A stretch of 47,085 nt of DNA, taken from Methylotenera sp. (lineage in GTDB: Bacteria; Pseudomonadota; Gammaproteobacteria; Burkholderiales; Burkholderiaceae_C). Shown piece after piece: positions 11,158 through 18,338 of this stretch (the first letter of the stretch is position 1; each line of letters begins with the position of its first letter). A program made the position numbers and the translations under genes. The notes under the pieces were generated by a model. That model saw only the letters and a list, made by a program, of their open reading frames with translations, searched no databases and was not told the DNA's origin. Where the stretch lies: NCBI GenBank assembly GCA_021738245.1, contig JAIPCJ010000012.1:1-47085 (forward strand). Direction: 5' to 3'.

Positions 11158-12252
11158 ATGAACACCTGGTTCAAGTTGACCGCCGCCGCCTTCGCCGTTG
11201 CCGCCACCAGCGCGAGCCATGCCGCCAGTGGCGAATGCCTGGACGTGCGCCTGACCAGTGCCGGCCCCATCGTCACCGGCGATGTGGACGTGCACGTGGA
11301 CGTGGCCGTGACCAACCTCTGCCGCACCGCGGTGCAGGTGCTGCGCTGGCAGCTGCCCAGCGACAAGATGAGCGGCGCCCTCTTCCGGGTGACGCGCGAC
11401 GATGCGCCGGTGCGCTACACCGGCCCGGTCATCAAGCGGGCGGCCCCGACGGCCAAGGACTATGTCGAGATCGCCGCGGGCGCGACGCTGAACTACCGGG
11501 TCGAGCTGACCGGCGCCTACGACTTCAGCAAGAATGGCCGTTACGCCATCGAGTTCCAGAGCGACCGGGGCACGCACGGCTCGGGCGCGCAGTCGATGCG
11601 CAGCCCCACCGCCATGTACCTGTGGGCGCAGGGGCGCAACGAGAAGCTCGGCGCGGCAGATGCTGTCGCCGAGACCCAGGCCCTGAATGCCATGGCCGCG
11701 GCCGCTGCCAGCCCGAACGTGACGACCGCCGCCGCGAGCATCTCCTACACCGGCGCCTGCACCAGCAGCCAGAAGTCAACGCTGGCCTCAGCCGTGACCG
11801 CCGCCACCAACTACGCGGTCAGCTCCGCGTCGTATCTGAGCGGCACCCCCTCGGCCACGCCGCGTTACACCAGCTGGTTCGGCGCCTACACGCTGTCACG
11901 CTGGAACACCGCCAAAGACCACTTCGTGAAGGCCCGCAACGCCTTCCAGAGCGCTGCGCTGACGCTGGATTGCAGTTGCAAGGACAGCGGCACCTACGCC
12001 TACGTCTACCCGACCCAGCCGTACAAGATCTATGTGTGCGGCGCCTTCTGGAACGCGCCGATGACCGGCACCGACAGCAAGGGCGGCACCCTGGTGCACG
12101 AGATGATGCACTTCAACGTGATCGCGGCCACCGATGACTGGGCCTATGGCCAGAGCGCGGCCCTCAGCCTGGCCAAGTCCAACCCCACCAAGGCGCTGGA
12201 CAACTCCGACAACCACGAGTACTTCGCGGAGAACAACCCTGTCAAGAATTGA
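11158..12252 (+). CDS. Secreted M35 (Asp-zincin) metalloendopeptidase
   Basis: A 364-residue secreted zinc protease. A signal peptide (MNTWFKLTAAAFAVAATSASHA) is followed by an N-terminal beta-rich domain (about 25-140) and a C-terminal catalytic domain (about 190-364). The catalytic domain has HEMMH at 314-318 and the third zinc ligand Asp at about 327 in ATDDWAYG; this spacing defines the deuterolysin/peptidyl-Lys metalloendopeptidase family. Four cysteines around C272-C294 suggest disulphides. The start at 11158 has an AAGGAG site 5 bases upstream; the upstream ATG at 11107 lacks a signal peptide. Peptidyl-Lys specificity is known for some relatives but cannot be shown here. The next gene is a free copy of the N-terminal domain. 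Confidence 0.9.
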   Translation: MNTWFKLTAAAFAVAATSASHAASGECLDVRLTSAGPIVTGDVDVHVDVAVTNLCRTAVQVLRWQLPSDKMSGALFRVTRDDAPVRYTGPVIKRAAPTAKDYVEIAAGATLNYRVELTGAYDFSKNGRYAIEFQSDRGTHGSGAQSMRSPTAMYLWAQGRNEKLGAADAVAETQALNAMAAAAASPNVTTAAASISYTGACTSSQKSTLASAVTAATNYAVSSASYLSGTPSATPRYTSWFGAYTLSRWNTAKDHFVKARNAFQSAALTLDCSCKDSGTYAYVYPTQPYKIYVCGAFWNAPMTGTDSKGGTLVHEMMHFNVIAATDDWAYGQSAALSLAKSNPTKALDNSDNHEYFAENNPVKN

Positions 12253-12256
12253 CGCC

Positions 12257-12288
12257 GCCACGGGCCGCAGGCTGCGGGCTTTCGTGGC
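12257..12288 (+). terminator. Nested stem-loop between protease and prodomain-like gene
   Basis: An outer stem GCCACG/CGTGGC (12257-12262 with 12283-12288) encloses an inner stem CCGCAG/CTGCGG (12265-12270 with 12272-12277). It occupies almost the whole gap between the two genes. No T-run follows, so partial termination or mRNA processing is more likely than full termination. Confidence 0.35.
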
Positions 12289-12294
12289 TTGATC

Positions 12295-12798
12295 ATGGCG
12301 CACCGGTCTCTTGCCGGCCGCAGCGGCCTCGCCGCGGCCCTGCTCCTTGCCTGCAGCTCTGCCATGGCCACGCCTGTCTCCCTGTCCTGCCGCTTCGAAG
12401 CCACTGACGCCCACGGCCGGGTGCAGCTGACTTTCACGCTGCGCAACACCGGCGCAACGGATGTGCAGTTGCTGCGCTGGGGCAGCCCTTTCGAGGGCGG
12501 CTGGTTCGCGCCCTTCGTGAGGGTGCGCAGCGCCCGCGGCCCGCTGCCCTTCCAGGGCGCCCTGCGCAAGCGCGGCGACCCCGCCGCCGAGGACTACCTG
12601 ACGCTGCACGTGGGCGAGGAACGCCGGGCCCTGCTCGCGCTGGACGACGCCTACGAACTGCCGCAGCAGGGCGCGCTGACGCTGAAGGCCGCCTGGCGCT
12701 GGCATGACGTCGTCACGGCCGGCGGTGCGCCCCGGCCTCGCGCGGCGCATCAGGGGCAGGAGCAGGCCTGCGGCGAGATCACGTTGACGCGCCGATGA
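12295..12798 (+). CDS. Secreted stand-alone homologue of the M35 protease N-terminal domain
   Basis: A 167-residue protein with a signal peptide ending near SSAMA and no protease motif. Its body aligns by eye with residues 45-135 of the preceding M35 protease. Both have a hydrophobic strand, VQ(L/V)LRW, a P then a variable loop, RVR/RVTR, a P, G-(A/P), a KR pair, P-x-A-x-DY, then a Gly-containing strand and an AY-x(5)-G motif. This suggests duplication of the N-terminal domain. The start is ATG 12295 and the gap to the protease is 42 bases, so the two are probably co-transcribed. A role as inhibitor, chaperone or targeting partner of the protease is inference. A conserved hypothetical with unrelated function cannot be excluded. 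Confidence 0.72.
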   Translation: MAHRSLAGRSGLAAALLLACSSAMATPVSLSCRFEATDAHGRVQLTFTLRNTGATDVQLLRWGSPFEGGWFAPFVRVRSARGPLPFQGALRKRGDPAAEDYLTLHVGEERRALLALDDAYELPQQGALTLKAAWRWHDVVTAGGAPRPRAAHQGQEQACGEITLTRR

Positions 12799-12853
12799 AG
12801 GTCAGGCTGCCCGGCAGGCGCTACCCTGCGCACCCGGCTCCTGACCTTCCCCC

Positions 12854-13969
12854 ATGACACGCCTTCCCGGCCTCGACCTCCTGCGCAGCATCGCCATCGT
12901 CTGGGTGATGTGCTTTCACACCTTCCTGATCGGCGGCCTCGGCCCCGATTGGGAATGGCTCACCCGCTTCGGCTGGGCGGGCGTGGACATCTTCTTCGTG
13001 CTCAGCGGCTTTCTGATCGGGTCACAGCTGCTTCAGGGCCTGCAGCGCGGCGAGCCGCCGTCGCTGCGCGACTTCTATTGGCGCCGGGCCTGGCGCATCC
13101 TGCCGGCCTTCGGGGTGACGCTCGCGGTGTACCTCGCCTTCCCGGCGCTGCGCGAGGCGCCGCAGATCGAGACCTGGTGGCAGTTCGCCACCTTCACGCT
13201 CAACCTGCTGATCGATTACGGCCAGAACCAGGCCTTCTCGCATGCCTGGTCGCTGTGCGTGGAAGAGCACTTCTACCTCGTGTTCCCGCTGCTGGCGGCC
13301 TGGATGACCCGCCGCCCGAGCGCACTGCGCTTCATCGGCTTGTGCGTGCTGCTGCTGCTGGGCGGCATCGCGTTGCGCACCGGCGTCTGGCTGCACAACG
13401 ACGCCCTCCAGCCCCCGCGTCCCTGGTTCATCGAAGACATCTACTACCCCACGTGGATGCGGCTGGACGGGCTGCTGATGGGCGTGGTGCTGGCCGTCGT
13501 GCGGGTCTACCGGCCGGGCCGGTGGGCGCAGTTGCAGGCGCGGTCGAACACGCTCGCGCTGGCGGGGCTGGCGCTGGCGGGGCTGGCGCTGCTGCTGTTT
13601 CGCAACCGCACCGGCCTGGCGGCCAATGCGCTGGGCTGGCCGGTGCTGTCCGCAGGTTTTGCGCTGCTGGTGCTGGCGGCATCGTCGCGCGAAGGGCTGA
13701 TGGGGCGCTGGGCGCTGCCGGGCCCGGGCTGGCTGGCGACCATCTCGTATTCGCTCTACCTGAGCCACAAGCTGGCCATGCATGCAGTCAACACCTGGCT
13801 GGCGCCGGCGCTGCCGCTGCAGGGCATGGCCCTCTTCCCGGTGTACGCGGCGGTCATCCTGGCGGTCGGCGCCGCGCTGCACTATCTCGTGGAGCGCCCC
13901 GGGCTCATGCTGCGCGACCGCTGGCGGCGCCGCCCCGCCTCACCCCACATCGCACCCGGCACTGCCTGA
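12854..13969 (+). CDS. Acyltransferase-3 (OafA/YrhL-like) membrane protein
   Basis: A 371-residue inner-membrane protein with about ten hydrophobic helices. It has the acyltransferase-3 hallmarks: PGLDLLRSIAIVWVMCFH at the N-terminus with the catalytic-type histidine near residue 22, GWAGVDIFFVLSGFLIG near residue 44, and RRAWRILPAF followed by WSLCVEEHFYLVFPLL near residues 136-150. Members O-acetylate or otherwise acylate polysaccharides, peptidoglycan, lipids or antibiotics. No periplasmic SGNH domain is attached. It sits alone between secreted proteases, so the acceptor is unknown. It could modify the exopolysaccharide made elsewhere in this region, but nothing in the sequence shows this. 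Confidence 0.88.
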   Translation: MTRLPGLDLLRSIAIVWVMCFHTFLIGGLGPDWEWLTRFGWAGVDIFFVLSGFLIGSQLLQGLQRGEPPSLRDFYWRRAWRILPAFGVTLAVYLAFPALREAPQIETWWQFATFTLNLLIDYGQNQAFSHAWSLCVEEHFYLVFPLLAAWMTRRPSALRFIGLCVLLLLGGIALRTGVWLHNDALQPPRPWFIEDIYYPTWMRLDGLLMGVVLAVVRVYRPGRWAQLQARSNTLALAGLALAGLALLLFRNRTGLAANALGWPVLSAGFALLVLAASSREGLMGRWALPGPGWLATISYSLYLSHKLAMHAVNTWLAPALPLQGMALFPVYAAVILAVGAALHYLVERPGLMLRDRWRRRPASPHIAPGTA

Positions 13970-13984
13970 GGCCGGCGACGCGCT

Positions 13985-15229
13985 TCAGGGTTTGATCGAC
14001 AGCCCCACCAGCTGGCTCACCGCTGCCAGCGTCGTCTGCGCGGCGTTCAGGCCGAGCAGGAAATCCTTGTCGGAATAGCTGGAAAACAAGTCGGTGGGCT
14101 GGTGCCAGTGGGGGTTCCAGCCAGCGCCGATCTGCATGCCGCGCTCGTTCTCGCGCACCGAGACCGCGGGTGCCAGGTCCATGAAGGGCGTGGAATCGGT
14201 GTTGGTCATGCGGTTGCCGACCGCAGCGGGATAGTCGGTCGCGTACTTCTCGTTGGCCGCGCGCAGGGCCCAGGCGAGGCGGGCCGAGGCGTCGGCGAAC
14301 TTGGAGTTGACCTGGAACTCAATGTTCACGTCAGCCTCCGGGCGCTGGTCCTTGGGCGCGACGAACACCGGCTGGCCGCGCGCGTCGAGCACCGGCTTGC
14401 CGGTGGCATCGAGTTTGGGCTGGGGCATGCCGTGGTCGAACAGCAGCATGTCGTGCTGGATGATGCCCAGCCAGCGCGGCTCGGGGTAGCGACCCGAGCC
14501 GGGCGGTGATTCGATGCCCTGCAAGTCCTTGCGCTGGGCGACGTAGGCGTAGGCGCCATTGAGCCCGGTCTCCTCGTTGTTCCACAGGATGAAGCGGACC
14601 GACCGCTCGGTGCTCACCCCCGGTTGGCTGAAGAGGCGCGCCAGCTCCATGACCAACGCCGCACCCGAGCCGTCGTCATTGGCCGCTTCGCCAAAGCCGA
14701 TGCCGTCCATATGGGCCGACACGATGATCATTTCGTCCGGCTGCGTGCTGCCGACCTTGGTGCAGTAGACGCTTTCGCGAGGGCCGGTGCCCAGCGGCGT
14801 GGGCTCGGCATTGAGGGCGCGCAGCTTCTCGTCGGGTTGGGCCAGGGGGTCGGTGTTCACGCCAATGGCCGCGCGGTTGCCGAACAGCGTGCCGCCGCCC
14901 TGGGCGGCGGGGCCAGCGGCACGGCGGGGCTGCAACTGCACCGGGTTGCGGCGCGCCGGCTCGGTGAACTCATAGCGCAGGCGTTCGGTGTTCGTGCAGC
15001 CGTACTGCTGCAGCTGCGCCTCGATCCAGTCCAGCGCCGCCCGGTTGCGCGCGGTGCCCTGGCGCCGGTCGCCAAAGCGGGTCAGGCCCTGGATGGTGGC
15101 CTTGTAGCGCTCCAGGCTCAGCTGATCGACCAGCTGGGACACCGGGTCGGCCTCGGCCGCCGGCTGGGCCTGCGCTGCGGCGGCCACCGTCGCGAATACG
15201 AGAGCGGCAAGGCGGGGCTTGAGGACCAT
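13985..15229 (-). CDS. Secreted M28-family zinc aminopeptidase-like protein
   Basis: A secreted peptidase of about 414 residues. I chose ATG 15229 because it gives a compact signal peptide (MVLKPRLAALVFATVAAAAQAQ); ATG 15259 would add ten residues and remains possible. M28 metal ligands are visible in SAHMDGIGFGEAANDDGSGAALVMELARLF (His and bridging Asp), WNNEETGLNGA (catalytic Glu and ligand Glu) and a later LGIIQHDMLLF (Asp). The TDSTPFMDLAP and HWHQPTDLFSSY segments provide the final His ligand. Two zinc ions would be bound. It is convergent with the acyltransferase gene. The natural substrate, whether exported peptides or environmental protein, is unknown. Confidence 0.88.
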   Translation of the reverse strand: MVLKPRLAALVFATVAAAAQAQPAAEADPVSQLVDQLSLERYKATIQGLTRFGDRRQGTARNRAALDWIEAQLQQYGCTNTERLRYEFTEPARRNPVQLQPRRAAGPAAQGGGTLFGNRAAIGVNTDPLAQPDEKLRALNAEPTPLGTGPRESVYCTKVGSTQPDEMIIVSAHMDGIGFGEAANDDGSGAALVMELARLFSQPGVSTERSVRFILWNNEETGLNGAYAYVAQRKDLQGIESPPGSGRYPEPRWLGIIQHDMLLFDHGMPQPKLDATGKPVLDARGQPVFVAPKDQRPEADVNIEFQVNSKFADASARLAWALRAANEKYATDYPAAVGNRMTNTDSTPFMDLAPAVSVRENERGMQIGAGWNPHWHQPTDLFSSYSDKDFLLGLNAAQTTLAAVSQLVGLSIKP

Positions 15230-15381
15230 GGCGAGTCGAGTGAGCAAGAGGTGACCCATCGTAAGCGCCAAGGAAATCACAGCCCTCCCGCCGCACATCG
15301 CGCCGGATGCGAACTCGCAACAGGCCAAGCCCTGGGGCTTTCCTATCATCCGCGGCGCCCCACATCACGAGGGCGGCACCG

Positions 15382-15756
15382 ATGCCATACAAGATCGATT
15401 GGGAACGGGCCGGCGTCTACCGGCACTACTACGGCGATGTGACCGTGGCTGAGCGCCGCGCCTCGCTCGTGGCGATCAGCGCCGACCACCGCTTCGATGA
15501 CCTGCGCTACGCCCTCACCAACTACCTCGACGTGCAGGCCTACGAAACAAGCCCGGCGACGACCGCCGAGATCGCCGCGCTGCACATCGGGCCGATGTTC
15601 ACCAACCCGCAGCTGATGATCGTGGCCGTGGCCCAGCGGCCCGACATCCTCGCGGCCATCGCCGACTTCCAGCGCCTGGGCTTCATCAAGGCGCCTTATC
15701 GCGTCTTCCCGACACTGCCCGACGCCCGCGCGTGGATCGACGGCCAGCTCGGCTGA
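15382..15756 (+). CDS. Hypothetical protein, possible STAS/SpoIIAA-like fold
   Basis: A 124-residue soluble protein starting MPYKIDWERAGVYRHYYGDVTV. I do not recognise a named family. The alternation of a strand with Y-x-G-x-V-T, a helix, a strand (FDDLRYALTNYLDV), a helix, a strand (QLMIVAVAQRPDI) and a C-terminal helix with PDARAWI recalls the small STAS/SpoIIAA-like proteins, but this is only pattern-level. ATG 15382 is preferred over the frame's first ATG at 15307 because the protein-like sequence begins there. It is divergent from the M28 peptidase and convergent with the AhpD-like gene, so context adds little. Confidence 0.7.
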   Translation: MPYKIDWERAGVYRHYYGDVTVAERRASLVAISADHRFDDLRYALTNYLDVQAYETSPATTAEIAALHIGPMFTNPQLMIVAVAQRPDILAAIADFQRLGFIKAPYRVFPTLPDARAWIDGQLG

Positions 15757-15762
15757 GCCGGC

Positions 15763-16251
15763 TCAGGCCAGGCCCGCCTTGTCGAGGCCGAACATCCTGT
15801 CCTTGGACCCAGGAAGGGTGCGAAACGCCACATTGAGGCGGTTCCAGCCGTTGATGGCGGCCACCCGGAAGGTGAGTTCCGCCAGCTCGGCGTCGCCGAA
15901 CTGCTCGCGCGCGCGGTCATAGAGTTCCTCCGGAACGCCGTCTGGCGACAACTGCGTGAGAGCTTCCGTCCAGCCCAAGGCAGCGCACTCTCGCGGCGTG
16001 AACAGGGGCGACTCACGCCAGATCGCCAGGTGGTGCAGGCGCAGCTCACGCTCACCGTGCAGCCGGGCCTGCTTGATGTGCATGTCCAGGCAAAAGGCGC
16101 AACCATTGAGCTGCGAGGCTCGGATGTCGACGAGCAACAGCAGGCCCTCGTCCATCTTGAAGGCCATGCTGAAGTCGAGGTACTTCTTGAACAGCTCGGT
16201 CGACGGGCCGGGCTGGCGCGAATAATCGAGGCGCGGTGGGGAGGAGATCAT
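15763..16251 (-). CDS. Carboxymuconolactone decarboxylase/AhpD-like protein (ECF41 partner)
   Basis: A 162-residue AhpD-like protein. The redox motif CAFCLDMH gives Cys51, Cys54 and His58, the arrangement of alkylhydroperoxidase-type CMD proteins, in which the CxxC pair and a nearby His act in proton relay. The C-terminal half contains the second typical helix region, ELTFRVAAINGWNRLNVAFRTLPG. It directly follows an ECF41 sigma gene on the same strand; in ECF41 loci the partner is known to be a CMD, oxidoreductase or epimerase. An ECF41-type promoter lies 52 bases upstream (see 16303-16329). The start is ATG 16251; the longer frame reads through the sigma gene. Confidence 0.9.
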   Translation of the reverse strand: MISSPPRLDYSRQPGPSTELFKKYLDFSMAFKMDEGLLLLVDIRASQLNGCAFCLDMHIKQARLHGERELRLHHLAIWRESPLFTPRECAALGWTEALTQLSPDGVPEELYDRAREQFGDAELAELTFRVAAINGWNRLNVAFRTLPGSKDRMFGLDKAGLA

Positions 16252-16298
16252 GACTTGTCCTGAGGTTGGAGCGGGCCGGCGACATGACGGCCCTACCC

Positions 16299-17255
16299 TC
16301 ATGACGAACCGGCAGCGCCCGCTGTGACATGGCCGCCCAGGCCAAGGAGCTTGTCGGGATTGCGCTGAATGTAGACCGCCTCGATGCGCCCTTGTTGTTC
16401 GGCCGGGGCCAGCGTCAGGGTCTGCACCAGCCGCCCGTCGTCGTGGTCGTCCACCACCAGCAGACCCGGTTGCCCGTTGATCCAGCCCGCCACCAATCGC
16501 CAACCGCGGCTGGTCGGCATCTGCACGAAAGCCATGAACGTTCGAGCGATACGGGCGGCCCCCTGCACCGGGCGCGGCAAGGCGCTGACTTTCCCGCCGC
16601 CATCCGCCAACATCACCGCGTCGTCGACCAGCAGCTGCGTCAAGCCCGACACATCGCGGCTCCGCACGGCCTGCATGAAGGCAGCGCCCAGCCGCTCCCC
16701 CTCCTCCCGCGTCACCCGACGGCGAACACCGGACGCCTTGACGTTGCGCCGTGCCCGGCTCAACAGTTGCCGGCAGGCGGCCTCGCTGCGTGCCAGGTGC
16801 AGGGCGATCTCGCCATGATCAAGATCGAACACGTCATGCAGCAGGAAGGCGGCCCGCTCCAGGGGCGAAAGTCGTTCGAGTGCCAGCATGAAGGCGGTCG
16901 ACAGATCCTGCGCGTACTCCGCAAGGTGCTCGGGGCCAGGCGCCCAGCTGAACAACGCATCCGCCTCCAGCAGCGGCTCGGGCAGCCAGACGCCCACGTA
17001 GTGCTCGCGCTGCACCGCGGCCGAACGTAAACGGTCCAGGCAGAGGTTGGTCACCAGCCGCGTCAGAAAGGCCGCAGGCTGCTCGATGCCGCGCTCGTCG
17101 ACTTCCGACCAACGCAGCCACGCTTCCTGCACGATGTCCTGCGCTTCGGCCCGCGCCCCGAGCATCCGATAAGCCAGAGCGCGCAGCCGCGCGGCATGCT
17201 CGCGTTCGAAGCGCTGTGCGCGCGTGGTTGCATCGAGGGGCATGGTGGGACTCAT
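16299..17255 (-). CDS. ECF41-family RNA polymerase sigma factor with SnoaL-like C-terminal domain
   Basis: A 318-residue extracytoplasmic-function sigma factor. Region 2 is at about 12-85 (YRMLGARAEAQDIVQEAWLRW), region 4 at about 115-172 (LERLSPLERAAFLLHDVFDLDHGEIA), and a SnoaL/NTF2-like extension at about 185-318. The ECF41 diagnostic motifs are all visible: WLPEP in the linker (90-94), DGGGK (218-222) and NPDKL (299-303). In studied ECF41 proteins the extension acts as a fused regulatory domain replacing an anti-sigma factor. The start is ATG 17255; ATG 17243 is an in-frame alternative. A matching promoter upstream implies positive autoregulation, and the partner gene follows 47 bases downstream. 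The inducing signal is unknown. Confidence 0.95.
   Translation of the reverse strand: MSPTMPLDATTRAQRFEREHAARLRALAYRMLGARAEAQDIVQEAWLRWSEVDERGIEQPAAFLTRLVTNLCLDRLRSAAVQREHYVGVWLPEPLLEADALFSWAPGPEHLAEYAQDLSTAFMLALERLSPLERAAFLLHDVFDLDHGEIALHLARSEAACRQLLSRARRNVKASGVRRRVTREEGERLGAAFMQAVRSRDVSGLTQLLVDDAVMLADGGGKVSALPRPVQGAARIARTFMAFVQMPTSRGWRLVAGWINGQPGLLVVDDHDDGRLVQTLTLAPAEQQGRIEAVYIQRNPDKLLGLGGHVTAGAAGSS
16303..16329 (-). promoter_or_regulatory. ECF41-type promoter for the AhpD-like gene
   Basis: On the minus strand TGTCACA (16329-16323) is followed by exactly 16 bases and CGTC (16306-16303). This is the published ECF41 target consensus (-35 TGTCACA, -10 CGTC). It lies 52 bases before the AhpD-like ATG and is embedded in the last codons of the sigma gene itself, the His-Val-Thr-Ala codons supplying the -35. 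An identical motif with the same spacing precedes the sigma gene. Confidence 0.88.
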
Positions 17256-17282
17256 GGCAGGTTGCAGTCACTTCAGGCAGAT

Positions 17283-17309
17283 GACGAAATGCGCGCAGGG
17301 TTTGTGACA
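17283..17309 (-). promoter_or_regulatory. ECF41-type promoter for the sigma factor gene (autoregulatory)
   Basis: On the minus strand TGTCACA (17309-17303), a 16-base spacer, then CGTC (17286-17283), 28 bases ahead of the sigma ATG at 17255. The motif and spacing equal those before the AhpD-like gene, while the spacers differ, so only the promoter elements are conserved. Confidence 0.88.
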
Positions 17310-17396
17310 TCCCGCCGCCAGGTCGCCTGCCGCCCGCGGCAATCCATTCTGCAAGTTCTGCCGGGCTCGCGCGGCCCCGCCGCGTCACGCCGCCAT

Positions 17397-17435
17397 GCCG
17401 CGCCGCAATACCGCGCCGCAATGCCGCGCCGCAGG
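17397..17435. repeat. 13-bp tandem repeat, three copies
   Basis: Three consecutive 13-bp units of the form GCCGCGCCGCAAT lie at 17397, 17410 and 17423. The second begins with A instead of G and the third ends GG instead of AT. It lies between the divergent ECF41 sigma gene and the Crp/Fnr-type gene. Confidence 0.65.
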
Positions 17436-17482
17436 AACGCGACTTGCCATGGCGCCGGCTTCAGCCCCCATTCCGGTGCACC

Positions 17483-18280
17483 ATGAAATCCGATCTGGCC
17501 GTTCGCGATACCGCCTTGCCGACCTCTGGCGTGTCCGGCAGCCCCTGCGCCTGGTTGCATGCCAACGCAGCGCCTGCGCCGCCCGCCTGGCAGCAGAACG
17601 CCTTGCTGGCCTCGCTACCGGCCGCGGTGCGCCAAGGCTGGGGCACGCACGCCCGGCTCGCCTTGCTGCACCCGGGCCAGGTGCTGCATCAGGAAGGCGG
17701 CGTGCTGCAGTGGGTCTATTTCCCGCTCAACACGTTGGTGTCGCTGACCCTGCAGGACCGCTCGGGCGTGGGCAGCGAGGTCGCGGCCGTGGGCCCGGAG
17801 GGTGTGGTGGGCCTGCCGCTCATGGACGGCAACTACACCCGCAGCCAGGCGGAAGTGCAGCACACCGGCCACGCGGTGCGCTTACCGGCGGTACTGCTGG
17901 CCGAAGCGTTCGCACAGCAGGCGGCCGTGCGAGACCGGTTGCTGGCCTACTCCCAGGCGCTGGTGTCCGAAATCATGCAGACGGTGCTGTGCGCGCGTCA
18001 CCACAGCCTGGAGCAGCAGTTGTGCCGCTTTCTGTTGCGCCGCCTGGAGCGGCAGGCCACACCCGCGCTGGCCATGACCCAGGAGGCCATCGCGGCACGG
18101 CTGGGCGTGCGGCGAGAAAGTGTCACGTTGACGGCAGCGCGCCTGCAGCAGGCGGGCGTGATCCGCTACGCGCGCGGGCGCATCGAGGTGCTGGATGCCG
18201 CGCGCCTGCACGAGCGCGGCTGCGACTGCCACCGCATCCTGCAGCGCGAGTTCCGGCGCTTGCTCGACCCACGCGGGTGA
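17483..18280 (+). CDS. Crp/Fnr-family transcriptional regulator
   Basis: A 265-residue regulator with a cyclic-nucleotide-binding-like beta-barrel (about 45-165; LHPGQVLHQEGGVLQWVYFPLNTLVSL and EVAAVGPEGVVGLPLMDG) and a winged helix-turn-helix near 195-245 (MTQEAIAARLGVRRESVTLTAARLQQAGVIRYARGRIEVLD). The arginine and acidic residues that bind cAMP phosphate in CRP are not evident, and there is no N-terminal cysteine cluster as in FNR, so the ligand is unknown. A Cys-Asp-Cys pair sits near the C-terminus. ATG 17483 is chosen because the sequence upstream looks non-coding. It is divergent from the ECF41 gene, and a regulatory link between the two is possible but unproven. Confidence 0.88.
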   Translation: MKSDLAVRDTALPTSGVSGSPCAWLHANAAPAPPAWQQNALLASLPAAVRQGWGTHARLALLHPGQVLHQEGGVLQWVYFPLNTLVSLTLQDRSGVGSEVAAVGPEGVVGLPLMDGNYTRSQAEVQHTGHAVRLPAVLLAEAFAQQAAVRDRLLAYSQALVSEIMQTVLCARHHSLEQQLCRFLLRRLERQATPALAMTQEAIAARLGVRRESVTLTAARLQQAGVIRYARGRIEVLDAARLHERGCDCHRILQREFRRLLDPRG

Positions 18281-18288
18281 GGCGGCAA

Positions 18289-18338
18289 GCTCCCGCCCAA
18301 GAAGCCAAACAAGCCCAACAAGCTCAAGGGGCGGGAGC
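18289..18338. terminator. 10-bp inverted repeat between convergent genes
   Basis: GCTCCCGCCC (18289-18298) and GGGCGGGAGC (18329-18338) are perfect reverse complements separated by 30 bases with several AAGC-type repeats. The right arm lies inside the last codons of the PEP-CTERM gene. It may act as a bidirectional transcription end for the Crp-like and PEP-CTERM genes, though there is no T-tract. Confidence 0.4.

Noticed and set aside
15764..16503. Longer start for the AhpD-like protein (246 residues)
   Set aside because: The extra N-terminus overlaps the sigma gene and the ECF41 promoter; ATG 16251 gives the normal family length.
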